Origin: Acephala macrosclerotiorum
Lineage: Eukaryota > Ascomycota > Leotiomycetes > Helotiales > Mollisiaceae
DNA: 64,000 bases
Direction: 5' to 3'
Assembly (NCBI GenBank): GCA_014904845.1
Contig: MU119223.1
Location: 310,001-374,000 of the forward strand
Shown: positions 1 through 10,417 of the stretch, piece after piece
How positions within the stretch are numbered: the stretch's first letter is position 1
Layout: each line of letters opens with the position of its first letter
Notes under the pieces: model-generated
Databases searched by the model: none
What the model saw: only the letters and a program-made list of their open reading frames with translations
What the model was told of the DNA's origin: nothing
Translations under genes and position numbers: made by a program

Positions 1-429
1 CGAGAAGACGGAGACTCTCGCCTATTGTGCACGAAATGCAACAAGTCAAACATTCTTGAGATCTTGAAGTCTGGAAGCGATAATTGACCAGAAGCCGAAC
101 TGTCTCGGCTATTTTGCGAAATGCAATAAGATGTTGAGGCCTTGAAGTAGGTCTGAATTGAAGAGATTGAGATTTAGCAGAATCCAAGGAACTTGACAGC
201 CATAGCCACTCGATCTGAATGCACATGTTCCGACGAGAACAGATACATGGCATGAGTAAAACAGAACATTGACTGCAAAATAGCAAGTGGGTGTAAAAGC
301 ATATAACACACGAATAACACAGTAACGAATGCACAGACAAGCACAGCGCCGAGACAAGAGGCGGAACCTTTATACATAGTGTACAGTATACCTACAAGCA
401 TTCCCATCCAGTTCCCATCTAGTTCCCAT
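1..429. other. Left-edge intergenic DNA downstream of GUF1
   Basis: No supported gene is visible here. The stretch lies downstream of the minus-strand GUF1 gene and would hold its 3' UTR. It contains an imperfect direct repeat: the segment around 14-77 (CTCGCCTATTG, then GAAATGCAACAAG, then CTTGAAGTC) recurs around 104-156 (CTCGGCTATTT, GAAATGCAATAAG, CTTGAAGTAGG). Short open frames in this region lack homology cues and codon character. Confidence 0.5.
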
Positions 430-2412
430 CTACTTAGCCAAGAACTTTTGGAACGCTTTATGATCAATTGTAATATTCCCCACCGCCTTCAGCTTCTTCC
501 TTCCCTCCTTCTGTTTCTCAAGCAACTTCCTCCTGCGACTAATGTCCGACGCATGTAGCTTCGCCAAAACATCTTTCCGGAACGGCTTGATCGTCTCTCT
601 CGCCACGATCCTTTTACCTGCCGTAGCTTGGATGATAACCTCAAACATCTGTCTGTCGACATGCTCTTTGAACTTCTTGACCCATTGTCTACCAATGCGT
701 TCAACTTGCGATGTATGGACGACTCGAGCTACGGCGTCCACAGGCTCTTTGTTGACTAGAAGTTGCATTTTGGTAATGCTGCTGCGTCGAAAACCGGCAT
801 CTTCGTAGTCGAGACTTGCGTAGCCTTTCGTGGCGCCTTTCAGCTTGCCGAAGAAGTCGTCTACTAGTTGTGCGAGAGGGAGATCGTATTTGAGGATGAC
901 TTGGGTGGCGGTGAAGAAGTTGAGCTCTTTTTGCTCGCCGCGATTGGCTTCGCAGAGCTCGATGACTTTCCCGAGATATTCTTCTGGAAGGGTGATGGTT
1001 GCTGCAACGTAAGGTTCTTGGAGCTCGGCGATCCTTTGACTCTGAACATCAGTGTCCGGGAAATTGGTTGGAGACTGAATGATTTCTTCTTTGCCGTCGG
1101 TCCAGAGGACTCTGAAGGGTACAGTTGGTGGTGTGATGATGATGCTGGCCCCGTGTTCTTGTCGCAAGCGGTCTTCGAAGACAGAGCAGTGAAGTGTTCC
1201 CAAAAATCCTAGCCTCCAGCCTGCACCTAATGCTTCTGAAGCCTCTTTCTGTAGAGTGACACTTCTGTCGTTGAGAACAATCTGGTTGATTGAATCTTCC
1301 AAGTGACCAAAATCACTTTGATCAACAGGGAATGCTGACACGAAGACCATGGACTTGGGCTCTTCAAACCCAGGATATGGCTCCACCAGATGTTCGGATC
1401 CAACAGTCATGTATGTATCTCCACTCAATGCTTCCTGACTCTTCTTCATTCCAGGGTTGAAGTAGATATACCCCACCTGCCCAGCTCTCAAACTACTTTG
1501 CGGGGTTTGATCAGGATACATAATCCCAACCTCACCCACATAGTACTTCAGCCCTGTCGCAAACGACACAACCTGATCACCCGCCTTCACCGTCCCATCA
1601 AAAATCCTCACCAGCAAAATAACGCCCTTATAATTATCATACCAAGAATCCACCAGCAACAACCTCAACGGCTTCTTATGATCTCCCACAGGACACGGAA
1701 CCTGCTCTATCACCGCCGGCAGAATCTTCTCCACATGCAAACCCGTCTTCGCAGACACCAAAACCGCATTCTCAGGCTTCAACTCAAACGCGATCTGCAT
1801 CTGCTCTACCGCCCTCTCACTATCCGCATGCGGGAGATCAATCTTATTAACCACCGGAACCAGCACCAACCCTTGTGAAAACGCCAAATAGAAATTCGCC
1901 ACAGTTTGTGCTTGTACGCCTTGACTTGCATCAACTAGTAACAACGCTCCTCCACATGAAGCGTAACTCCTAGAAACCTCGGCTCTGAAATCTACATGTC
2001 CGGGTGTATCGACTAAATGTAGCAGGTAATCTTCGCCTTTATGGTTGTAGAGCATGGAACACGTTTGTGCTTTGACTGTGATTCCTCGCTCGCGCTCTAC
2101 ATCTAGCTTGTCGAGAATCTGCTTATTGCCTCCTGGTTCAATCGTGCCTGTGAGTTCGAGGAGACGGTCGCTGAGGGTCGATTTCCCATGGTCGACGTGC
2201 GCTACTATACAAAAGTTTCGGAATCGTTCGATTGGTATGTCTTTGATCCGGCGCTCGAGGTCGGACACGGGTTTGGAGGGTGAGGCATGGCGTGCTATCG
2301 AGGTGGTGAAGGTTCGGAGGGGTGTGGCGGAGAGCGGTCTGAGGAATTGGGAGGCATATTGGTACCGGAGGGAGCTAGGGAGCCGGAGGAGGGAGAGGGG
2401 ACATCGCTGCAT
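430..2412 (-). CDS. GUF1: Mitochondrial translation factor GUF1 (EF4/LepA family GTPase)
   Basis: This is a 660-residue single-exon protein of the LepA/EF4 family. Such GTPases act on mitochondrial ribosomes, promoting back-translocation and supporting fidelity under stress. The first in-frame ATG is at 2412; the frame is open further upstream but without an ATG. The N-terminus is rich in Arg, Ser and Leu with almost no acidic residues for about 45 residues, as expected of a mitochondrial presequence. GTPase motifs are intact: G1 AHVDHGKST (about residues 71-79), G3 DTPGH (about 135-139) and G4 NKID (about 189-192), with an SAKTG G5. Domain II, EF-G-like domains and the Lys-rich LepA C-terminal domain follow. 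Length is normal for fungal GUF1. It is divergent from MAD2 across a 197-bp gap. Assignment from motif order and overall resemblance is strong. Confidence 0.95.
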   Translation of the reverse strand: MQRCPLSLLRLPSSLRYQYASQFLRPLSATPLRTFTTSIARHASPSKPVSDLERRIKDIPIERFRNFCIVAHVDHGKSTLSDRLLELTGTIEPGGNKQILDKLDVERERGITVKAQTCSMLYNHKGEDYLLHLVDTPGHVDFRAEVSRSYASCGGALLLVDASQGVQAQTVANFYLAFSQGLVLVPVVNKIDLPHADSERAVEQMQIAFELKPENAVLVSAKTGLHVEKILPAVIEQVPCPVGDHKKPLRLLLVDSWYDNYKGVILLVRIFDGTVKAGDQVVSFATGLKYYVGEVGIMYPDQTPQSSLRAGQVGYIYFNPGMKKSQEALSGDTYMTVGSEHLVEPYPGFEEPKSMVFVSAFPVDQSDFGHLEDSINQIVLNDRSVTLQKEASEALGAGWRLGFLGTLHCSVFEDRLRQEHGASIIITPPTVPFRVLWTDGKEEIIQSPTNFPDTDVQSQRIAELQEPYVAATITLPEEYLGKVIELCEANRGEQKELNFFTATQVILKYDLPLAQLVDDFFGKLKGATKGYASLDYEDAGFRRSSITKMQLLVNKEPVDAVARVVHTSQVERIGRQWVKKFKEHVDRQMFEVIIQATAGKRIVARETIKPFRKDVLAKLHASDISRRRKLLEKQKEGRKKLKAVGNITIDHKAFQKFLAK

Positions 2413-2609
2413 AGAGACGAATGCTGGGAATGTCGATCGGTGTGCTGAAGCTTGGCTGTTCAAAAATTATTGAAGCTTCAGAGATGTGTGGTTCAATTGG
2501 CGGAAAATAGCCGATTACCGGGTCAACCGTTGTCAACACCACCTTCTCGACTTTTGAACTTTACAAAGAAGAATCGAGAGAACAGTTGAGACGAAATCAA
2601 GCCGGAACG
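2413..2609. promoter_or_regulatory. GUF1-MAD2 bidirectional promoter
   Basis: The 197-bp gap between the divergent start codons of GUF1 (-) and MAD2 (+) must hold both promoters and both 5' leaders. No TATA box or recognised operator is evident. Confidence 0.5.
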
Positions 2610-3512
2610 ATGTCTGTCGAACGAGAGAAAGATAAATCGAAAGTTCATAAGCTTTCGCTGAAAGGTACGGTTTCTGCCACTCATCCGTGGGCATCTTTAA
2701 CAGTAATACAGGATCTTCCAAGCTGGTCGCAGAATTCGTACGTCTTGCGCGCGCTCTCCCACCGAGCCGATACTAACACCTACAGTTCCAATACTCCATA
2801 AACACCATCCTGTACGATATCTCACCTCCAAAGACTCTGAATATAGCTAAGAAAATCCCGTAGGTTCCAACGAGGCGTCTACCCAGCCGAAGACTTCACC
2901 GCCGTCAAGAAATATGGCCTCACCATGCTCGTATCCTCCGACGACCAAGTCAAAGCCTACATCAAGAAAATCATGTCCCAGCTCGACAAGTGGATGATCG
3001 GGGGCAAGATCTCGAAATTAGTGGTTGTAATAACAAGTAAGGATACGGGAGAGCATGTTGAGAGATGGCAGTTTGATGTGCAGATCTTTAATAAGGGGAG
3101 TAAGAAAGGGAGCTCGAGGAGGGTGGCGGATAAGGAGAATGCTGCGCCTGAGTAAGTTCATCTTTATCTGGTTGGAACAATGGCAGATGTTGTCGTGGGT
3201 TGGATGCAAGTTAACTGGGATGATAGGGACGCTTCACCTGCGCCAGCACCAGAGAAAACTGAGGCGGAGATCCAGTCTGAGATCCAGTCTATCTTCCGAC
3301 AAATCACGGCTTCAGTAACCTTCCTCCCACAATTAGAGGGCGACTGCACATTCAACGTTCTGGTATATGCGGACGCAGATTCAGAGGTACCGATGGAATG
3401 GGGTGACAGTGATGCGAAGGAGATCAAGAATGGAGAGAAGGTACAATTAAGGAGTTTCAGCACCACTAATCATAAGGTGGATACTCTTGTCAGTTACAGA
3501 GTCGGTACTTGA
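2610..3512 (+). CDS. MAD2: Spindle assembly checkpoint protein MAD2 (HORMA domain)
   Basis: This is a five-exon gene: 2610-2664, 2712-2737, 2786-2811, 2864-3151 and 3227-3512, giving 226 residues. Mad2 binds Cdc20 and Mad1 at unattached kinetochores and inhibits APC/C. Exons 1-4 join to give the family's N-terminal helix and strand (SKLVAEFFQYSINTILFQRG), then the HORMA core. The C-terminal safety belt is recognisable (SVTFLPQLEGDC, LRSFSTTNHKVDTLVSY). All introns are GT-AG; the second has a perfect TACTAAC branch point. Exons 2 and 3 are both only 26 nt. The insert before the safety belt carries KENAAPE and a Pro/Glu-rich linker, making the protein slightly longer than yeast Mad2. It converges on the PPR gene, with stop codons 259 bp apart. 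Confidence 0.93.
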
Positions 3513-3771
3513 AGGACTGGAATAAGGATGCACGGAGTTTAGGACGGATTCTCGCTTATGTGTTTATGATTGTGTCTCTGGGAATAGGGTGGCAATTGGG
3601 CGCTTTTGTATAACTTGAGCTTGACAGGAGCGGATATTTAATTCGCATAAGCTGGTATCATACACATGCTGTCGTACCTCCATATATCTAAACGCCTGTG
3701 ATATGATACAAAAGCTGTACACGGCAATGAAGATTGATTGCACCAATCTCCAAAACTGTCAAGATCTACGA

Positions 3772-6399
3772 CTACAGATACATGCGCCATTCTTTCCCAT
3801 CAACGATAACACGGACTGGAATCTGCTCAGCGCCGTATACCAGCGTTTTCAGATTCATATACTTGAAATTTGGCGCATTTGGCAGCCCCTTTGCAACCTG
3901 GACTCCCTGAAGCATTTTCGGGCCTCCCCAGTCGCCCGACGCCAGTTTCTTGATCGGATCAGTTCTTGTTCTCGTCTTTTTCCAGTAATGGTCACGCCTT
4001 AATGCTATGCTCAACATCTCCACCAACGAATGCTCTGGTATATAAGAGACGGGCCGTCGAGGAAGTTGCAAATCGAGCCAAAACTCCTTCTCTACACGCC
4101 GCAGATGCTCCTGGAATTCTTCGTAGTCCCAATCCTCCGAGATTGGCCTCTTCTTGAATGGTATAGGAAGAATCTTCGAATTCTCCTTCATGAGTTCTGG
4201 CTTTCTATGTGTGATGATCTTCGCTTTTAGCATCTTCCTTTGCTCCCGCTCTTCACGCGTGTCTTTCTTTATCGAGACACCGCGGGTGTCGTGATCCTTG
4301 GAGTTCACCAAACGGTCAATATGTCGAACAGGATGTCCCTCGAGTGGAGCACCAATTATAACAGACCCAGCACTGAATTCCCAGATATGCTTCGTCCTTG
4401 CGGTTCTGGGATATCTAGTGGAACCTAGTTCGGGTTTGGGTTTGTCGAATATATTCCAAGATGATCTCCACGCCCATGCCTGCAGTAGGCTTTTTCGTAC
4501 AAGTGATCGCATGTCGTGGTTAGTCATGTTCTGTAAACAAGCATATTTCCAAACAACTTTGGCCACGTTGTAACTATGAGTGTGCCATGCCAGCCCGAAA
4601 AGCTTTCGGAAAGTCTCCTTGTCCGGCTGAAAGCCCCAACTGCGGGGAATGTTCTGCAAGAGTTCGATCGCTCCTTCCAGGTTCTTAGTCTGCATGCAGT
4701 GCTGGAGGATGGTGTTTATGGAGCAGTTATCGATCTTTATGAATCGAGAGTCCATGAAATGAAGAAATTCCCAACAACGAGATATGAGCCCTCGGGATCC
4801 AAGTTCGTGGAGGATGCTGTTGCCGCTAGACAGGGTAAGCCACTCTTGCCCATAACGGGAGTCCATATGGGTGGCGAAGGCTTCCTGATCTTGGAATGCA
4901 TCGAGAGACAGTTGGATCTCTGGCCTGACTAATTGTTCGCAAAGAGCTTTCATCGTAGACTTGTGCCGTAAAAGACCCTTGAATTTCATTGCGCTCGCCA
5001 CGTAGACCTTCTGCTTGAAATTGGATAAAGTCATAATGAAGCTGATCCAGATTTCACCGTTGGGGTAGAAACCTCGCCGGAGCATCAAGTGAAGAATGAA
5101 ATGGAAGAGATGAAGATCTTCTTGTTTAGCAGCACCGCGAAGCATGATGTTGAATGTCTCTGGGGTGTATTTCATCTTCATCAGCTCCATGCGGACAAAC
5201 AACACGCGGACATCTTCTATCTTATTGTGTTTGACGAAGTATCGAAGAGCCTCATGGCAAGCTGTCCGTGTAATCGCAGCTCTGCGAGCTTGATCTGGTT
5301 CTTTGAAAAGATTTCGAAGCATATCAAGATGCTGATCCCAGTATTGGCGTTGCCTCGTTCCTAGATTATTAGGAAGCTTGATACTTGTCAAAGCCTTGAC
5401 ATAGTCCAAAAACGAAGCTTGTGTCCAAGAACGTGGCTTTGGGATCTTGTCCGGCAACGCAGGATCAGGTCTGCTTCGATTAACTGAAATGACAGATCGT
5501 ATTTTCACTCCATTGGCGGTTTCCGGAGCAAATGGTTGCAATACGCCGTGTGAAGGTTGAAGGTTTTGAGTCGTCATGATCTTGGCATCTGGAGCCATGC
5601 GGAGAACATCCGCAAGGGTTCTAGCAATAGCATTCTTCGAACCGGACACGGTAAAAACTCCAGATCCGTGCTTGAGACCTAGGCCTGGACCTAAACCAAT
5701 AGAGCACCCGTAGCTGTTGGCAATATCCCATATGCAATTATCAAAACCCGCGAGGAGTTCTCTAGCGGCGTCTGGTGGAACGATGACTTGTATCTGCCTG
5801 TCTAACCATTGACCCTGATGCATAGTGTTCTCAAGCAATCTGTCGAGAACCAAACGCCAATCTGGAACCCAGTTCTGCGTCCTTTCTCTCCTCCAATCTT
5901 GGTATTCTTCTCGTATTGAACGAGCAGTGACCTGAGACTTTTCTCGTTTCTCCAGAGCGACAAGAATCTGGCTCACTTTTCGCTCAACATCTGCCAAAGT
6001 CGATGAAGGATCGGGGGCCTTGGCAGTTTCAGATGGGGGGAATATGATATCGCCAACAAGTGCATCGGAGCCTGGAGTCTTTGCGAATTGAGGTGGATCT
6101 GGCGAGACAACCACAGGTCGATACCGAAGTTTTTCAGGTTTGGAAGGGCGTTTGGATGCTTGGGAACCATCCTTTTCGATCGAAAGAGAAGGATGCTTCG
6201 AGTTCGATGGCAGGCTGTGGCTTGTCGTACTCGATTTGCTAGTAACGCTGTTGGATTTGGTTGCTGCTACTGGAGAAGCAGTTGAAGAATTCCTGATCCA
6301 TTGCGGATAAAGGAACAATAAAGGCTCCCTGGGAGTCGAGACTAGACTGGCAATGACTGCGGCCTTGCCCCTTTTCGCGATACGACTTCCCAGGGACAT
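3772..6399 (-). CDS. Mitochondrial pentatricopeptide-repeat-like protein
   Basis: This is an 875-residue single-exon protein starting at an ATG at 6399. The first 30 residues are basic and hydrophobic (MSLGSRIAKRGKAAVIASLV), consistent with mitochondrial import. Residues of about 190-290 (IQVIVPPDAARELLAG to VSGSKNAIARTLADVL) resemble a degenerate KH-type RNA-binding fold with a Gly-rich turn. The middle and C-terminal half is helical, with spacing reminiscent of PPR units (LRYFVKHNKIEDVRVLFVRM, INTILQHCMQTKNLEGAIEL). Related fungal proteins are mitochondrial RNA-processing or translation activators, but the target RNA cannot be deduced. A CACGTG box lies at 6503-6508, about 100 bp upstream. 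Family-level confidence is moderate; orthology to a named PPR protein is not claimed. Confidence 0.72.
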   Translation of the reverse strand: MSLGSRIAKRGKAAVIASLVSTPREPLLFLYPQWIRNSSTASPVAATKSNSVTSKSSTTSHSLPSNSKHPSLSIEKDGSQASKRPSKPEKLRYRPVVVSPDPPQFAKTPGSDALVGDIIFPPSETAKAPDPSSTLADVERKVSQILVALEKREKSQVTARSIREEYQDWRRERTQNWVPDWRLVLDRLLENTMHQGQWLDRQIQVIVPPDAARELLAGFDNCIWDIANSYGCSIGLGPGLGLKHGSGVFTVSGSKNAIARTLADVLRMAPDAKIMTTQNLQPSHGVLQPFAPETANGVKIRSVISVNRSRPDPALPDKIPKPRSWTQASFLDYVKALTSIKLPNNLGTRQRQYWDQHLDMLRNLFKEPDQARRAAITRTACHEALRYFVKHNKIEDVRVLFVRMELMKMKYTPETFNIMLRGAAKQEDLHLFHFILHLMLRRGFYPNGEIWISFIMTLSNFKQKVYVASAMKFKGLLRHKSTMKALCEQLVRPEIQLSLDAFQDQEAFATHMDSRYGQEWLTLSSGNSILHELGSRGLISRCWEFLHFMDSRFIKIDNCSINTILQHCMQTKNLEGAIELLQNIPRSWGFQPDKETFRKLFGLAWHTHSYNVAKVVWKYACLQNMTNHDMRSLVRKSLLQAWAWRSSWNIFDKPKPELGSTRYPRTARTKHIWEFSAGSVIIGAPLEGHPVRHIDRLVNSKDHDTRGVSIKKDTREEREQRKMLKAKIITHRKPELMKENSKILPIPFKKRPISEDWDYEEFQEHLRRVEKEFWLDLQLPRRPVSYIPEHSLVEMLSIALRRDHYWKKTRTRTDPIKKLASGDWGGPKMLQGVQVAKGLPNAPNFKYMNLKTLVYGAEQIPVRVIVDGKEWRMYL

Positions 6400-6502
6400 T
6401 CGCTATGATGTGGGCATTGTATTTCGGTTTGTTGTTATAATGCTCGCAACTCGAGCTTGAAAAATATTTCGCGACAACTCCAGGTCGCAGCGATAGGGGT
6501 TG

Positions 6503-6508
6503 CACGTG
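6503..6508. promoter_or_regulatory. CACGTG E-box upstream of the PPR-like gene
   Basis: A palindromic CACGTG core lies about 105 bp upstream of the ATG at 6399. In ascomycetes this core is bound by bHLH factors such as Cbf1. Function here is inferred from position only. Confidence 0.35.
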
Positions 6509-6656
6509 ATGATACGCTTCACAGGCTTGCAGCCTTCGCTCAGTCAGGAACTGTTTCAATATGATGTCAAGTGTACATATCATTAATGATCAATATTTGT
6601 TACCCATTACTCAAGCCCAAAGTCCCGCTATGCACCTGTGACGTCATGCTGAGATG

Positions 6657-8129
6657 TTATTCCTTTGCTTTTCCCTTCCCATCACCAGATTCGGTGGCTT
6701 TCCCATTCCCTTCATGTTCATCACAATCGTCTAGTCCAGCAAGCTTGTGGCTCCAAACTTCCTTGGGCCCACTCCCATCTAGTCCAGTCCATCTGCTGTC
6801 CCATCCTTGGGACTCATCAGCAGCACCTTTGGTCTCCCCCTTTTCTGCCATGTCTTTCACATCAGACCAGTACTCTAATCGCTTGACCTCCTCGTCTGCA
6901 TGATATACAGCCGCTTCCAAGTTCTTATGCCGCCTCTTAATGGCTGGATCTACGTCTTCCTTCTCGTTCTCGCTATTCTCCTTCTGTTTCTCCATTGCCT
7001 CGTTGCAGATCTTCAGAAGATGTGTCAGAAGTGATCGCCGCGATGCTTGGAATATGAACATGCGCATGATATCATGCATGTTGTGCCTCAAATAATAGAG
7101 ATCATCCCCTCCGTGCTCGATGAAGCTCTCAACAGCTTCAGTCTTCTCCCGATCAATACGAGCCAGACGAAGAGCTTTCATCAATGCGCCAATGTCGCAG
7201 ATATCCTCTGGTTCGAGCTTCTCCTCGTCCTCATGCCTTGAATAGAAGCTGAGCCTGTGCTGCTCGCTCGCTGGAATACTAGATCCAACGCTCCTGCTTC
7301 TCTCCTGGGTAGAGTGTATTGTGAAGTAATCGGGATTGAGCATATGGGCTTCGTTCTTAGCGTAGCCTGCGTGCTTTTTAACTCGTTTTCGAATCCATGC
7401 TCGACGCCGGACGAACGAGTTCCACCATTTTGGACCATGCCAGGAAAATTTTTTGGAAAACGAGAAAGAATATTCCCATCCATCGCTATCGACATCGTTC
7501 TCACGATTAATTGTCCACTCCTTCCAAGCCCATTCCCATGATGGATCGGGCACCTGGGCGTTGGATGTATCCGTGGGACTCGTCTTGTGAGCAATGTTGG
7601 TCCATGGTGAAGGATCGAGATTCCCCAGAGCTCTCCCAGAAAACAGAGCCATTCCACATAAAAATCCTCCACGTTGATTTTCATACAGAACGTCTATCGC
7701 GGACTTTGGCTCTTTATGACCCTTGGGACCTTTCGAGCAACGCGGGTGCGGTTGGCGGCCTCTGGCTTCTTCCTCATTATCTGCTTGACCATTCTCCTCG
7801 CCATGATCCTCCTCTTCGATATCTTCGTCTTCTATGCCCCCATCGTCTGTGGCCGCTTCATTCCCACGATCTTGGTACTTGCGATACCTCTTCTTTGTTA
7901 TCTCCTTCCGTAAAGCTTGTGGTATAGCATGCTTTTTCAATGGCACATTGCTATCTCGTCTGGAAGGAGAATCTGATGTCTCTGGAGTAAGGGGTGTGCC
8001 GTGAGGGGAATGACTTCGAGAAGGTTTCGGCGACTTTAGTCTCGTATGATCGATGAGGTTGATTTCGTGATCGTAATCGGCATCTTGCAGAGGAGCTGGT
8101 CGACGTGCTGAGGAATGTATCAGAGACAT
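6657..8129 (-). CDS. DysF-domain protein, Mug65/peroxin type
   Basis: This is a 490-residue single-exon protein with its ATG at 8129. The disordered N-terminus contains SP/TP motifs and a run of acidic residues around 100-120. The conserved block AIDVLYENQRGG...GMALFSGRALGNLDPSPWTN matches the start of the dysferlin/peroxin-type DysF module. It is followed by the Trp-rich halves: WEWAWKEWTINRE, then DGWEYSFSFSKKFSWH, then VRRRAWIRKRVKKH. The C-terminal third is helical and charged. DysF proteins of this type include fission yeast Mug65 and the yeast Spo73/Pex30-group proteins, which act at ER, peroxisome or prospore membranes. No strong membrane segment is visible in this one. It is head-to-tail with the PPR-like gene, 257 bp apart. 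Family assignment is good; cellular role is inferred. Confidence 0.82.
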   Translation of the reverse strand: MSLIHSSARRPAPLQDADYDHEINLIDHTRLKSPKPSRSHSPHGTPLTPETSDSPSRRDSNVPLKKHAIPQALRKEITKKRYRKYQDRGNEAATDDGGIEDEDIEEEDHGEENGQADNEEEARGRQPHPRCSKGPKGHKEPKSAIDVLYENQRGGFLCGMALFSGRALGNLDPSPWTNIAHKTSPTDTSNAQVPDPSWEWAWKEWTINRENDVDSDGWEYSFSFSKKFSWHGPKWWNSFVRRRAWIRKRVKKHAGYAKNEAHMLNPDYFTIHSTQERSRSVGSSIPASEQHRLSFYSRHEDEEKLEPEDICDIGALMKALRLARIDREKTEAVESFIEHGGDDLYYLRHNMHDIMRMFIFQASRRSLLTHLLKICNEAMEKQKENSENEKEDVDPAIKRRHKNLEAAVYHADEEVKRLEYWSDVKDMAEKGETKGAADESQGWDSRWTGLDGSGPKEVWSHKLAGLDDCDEHEGNGKATESGDGKGKAKE

Positions 8130-8773
8130 TTCCTACCTGCGTTGAAGCATTGCTGGTCTGAAAGTCGGACAGCTCCTCTAAGCTGTGGTATCGAGGGGAA
8201 AAGCAAGCTGAACCCCACACAACGCCCTCCAGGATTTGGTGATTGTGTTTTTGGCTTCGAACTGTAATAATAATTCTGAATTGGCATTGATGCCTCCGCA
8301 CACAGACAGAGCTCAGTGATCAGCTTCCCAAATTACCCTATAGTCTTCAATTAGTGTCGCTAGTTGCCTGGTGCTTTCACAGGATTTCTGGCCTTGAGCC
8401 TATGATGACGCGTGGGGAATGATCTGCCAACTTTGAAGGAGATTTAAGCCAAAACAGGCAAAGCTCGAGCTAACACCAAGCTGAGCAAGCCACTTTTCAC
8501 GTGATAATCACGGGTCACAATACGGTCCCTCCTTATGACGTGGTTCCCTTTCCTGTTTGTGTGGGGTCAAAGTTCTGCAGGCTATAGCTCCCATCCAGCC
8601 ATGGCCAATCAACGCGCCACCTGCTCATTGCATGACAATCCTCCCGGCTGTGTCTCCTCATTTTCACAACACTGATTCTTCAACCTTCAACCACTCTTTA
8701 AGTCTCGAACAATCCTTCACGCACAAGACCACAGCTTCTCGAGTTTACCAAGTACTTCTTCAATCACAACACA
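8130..8773. promoter_or_regulatory. Divergent promoter region with a TCACGTGA octamer
   Basis: This 644-bp gap separates the divergent Mug65-type gene and the small membrane-protein gene. It contains a palindromic TCACGTGA at 8497-8504 and CT-rich, CAAC-rich leader sequence just before 8774, typical of a well-expressed fungal gene. No extra coding sequence was supported. Confidence 0.45.
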
Positions 8774-9428
8774 ATGGCTCAACGAAAGTCCAACATCGGT
8801 CTGTACCTCGGTGTCGCTGCCGTAGGAGGGGTTGGTTATTACCTGTACAATGCAGGTGGTTCTCCTAAGGTCGCCGAGAAGCAATTCGAGGGTACGTTAC
8901 ACATTAAGACAATGCACTGCGTGTTGCATCGAGTTGCTCTTGTCCTGCGGTATGCTAATATAGAATAGCCGATGTCTCCAAGGCTTCTGCCAACGTTCAA
9001 GAGCATTTGCCAGGTCGGGGCACGCAGGCGCAGAAGGAGGGCGAGAAATGGGCATCCATAGCTGGTGCAAAGGTCGATTCTGCCGTAAGTAGCTCCTGTC
9101 CCTCATCTGGGCATACGTCCTCCTACTTGTCTTCTACTACGTCCGGTTGTGCAGGAGTATTGCCAGTGCAATTCAATCTCGGCACGTCTTGCGCAACGTT
9201 GCCTATATTACACTTTCATGTTGTATCCAAGTCACAGCATGCTAACATCAAATTCCGCAGGTCGAGAAGGGCCGTGCCGAACTCGCAAAAGCTGAAGGAA
9301 AGCTCGATCAATACCGAAAGGATGCCGGCACCGAAGCCGTGAAGAAGATCGACCAAGCAGACAAGAAGATTGAGGAAGGTGCTGCGAAGGCCAAATCCGG
9401 CTTTTCTTCATGGTTCGGTGGAAAGTAA
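8774..9428 (+). CDS. Small single-pass membrane protein, 'calcofluor white hypersensitive'-like
   Basis: This is a three-exon gene (8774-8891, 8969-9084, 9261-9428) encoding 133 residues. Residues of about 8-26 (IGLYLGVAAVGGVGYYLYNA) form one glycine-rich hydrophobic segment at the N-terminus. The remainder is a highly charged amphipathic helix rich in Ala, Lys and Glu (KGRAELAKAEGKLDQYRKD, VKKIDQADKKIEEGAAKAK), ending in FSSWFGGK. The layout resembles the small fungal proteins annotated as calcofluor white hypersensitive protein; that name is recalled from family appearance, not a search. The leader before the ATG is CAA-rich, suggesting strong expression. Intron phases close correctly (1 and 0). 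Mitochondrial or ER membrane attachment is plausible, but the sequence does not decide. Confidence 0.78.
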
Positions 9429-10417
9429 ATATGATTCTTGGGAAAGGAACAGGCAATACGAGGAGACGATTGATGATTACATAGTTCTGCGAAGCTTTTG
9501 ATGGTGGGCTTGGCCTTACTGAACTGGCTGTATTATACCAATATTGATGACCACCTCCCTTTCCACCTATTCGACCGCAACACTCGTTATACATTGAGAA
9601 GGTAGAGACAGATCTTGAGCATGTTGAGCGGCCTTCTGACTTGGTATCAAGTCAGTCCTGTCCTTCATCGCTGTCCAATGTTTGAGGCAAGTGCCTTGGC
9701 CTCTAGCTTCATTTTCTCAACATGGACAATTAGTGTAAAAACATTGGTTTCCGTCCTGTCTATCAGCTCGATGCCCCAAAAAGAAATAGATTCAGTTCTT
9801 GCCATTCAATTGCTGGTTTTCGTTGCGCAGCTTTGGTAAGAGTATTTCATGATCAGAAACACACCACTTCCCAGGGTATCTAGCTCCTCTGAGAACATTG
9901 GCGGGCCTGTACTAAGCAATATATTTCATATCCCACCTCGCTTAACTTTTTACTCCTGAATCAGGAGAGCAGAGAGGGGAATAACTCGCTTAATCAGGGG
10001 AAGTGGGGAGGCTGATTTGAAGTAAGGCTGTGGGGTAAAGATTCCCGAGGTGAAATAACAACTTTGTCCTCAAACAATTTCATTTCATTGACTAATTTAT
10101 TCCAAAGGAATCAGTACAGGATTGTTTCATCCCAAGTGATAGGAGGAGAAGCATTCAATGTCTTATCTCTTCATGCAAGCCACCGGACCATGGTGCGCTT
10201 GCCACACCCGATTTCCTAGTAAGGCTGTGAACAATTGAAGAGGCTGTAGCTGCGCCTCTTGATAAAGCCTCTTTTAAACCCGATAAGAGGTGACCATCAG
10301 GTTCCTTCTTTTCGTTCATTTTCACGCTTTGTGAATTTTGTAAAGTCTCCTTCATGCCTATCGGGCTATAGGGGCCGTCGTTTCCTTCTCTACTTTCAGA
10401 CAGCGGCTGCATCAGCG
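9429..10417. other. Intergenic DNA without a supported gene
   Basis: This holds the 3' UTR of the small membrane-protein gene and the promoter of the gene at 10418. A perfect 7-bp inverted repeat, CTCCTGA-A-TCAGGAG, lies at 9953-9967 but is too short and isolated to call. Short frames here look like noise. Confidence 0.45.

Noticed and set aside
8101..8160. Possible short intron (GTAGG...CTCAG) around the Mug65-type start codon
   Set aside because: It would be about 29 nt, too short, and the upstream frame does not join in phase.
9953..9967. Perfect 7-bp inverted repeat as a terminator or operator
   Set aside because: Too short, and such terminators are not used for fungal RNA polymerase II genes; expected by chance.
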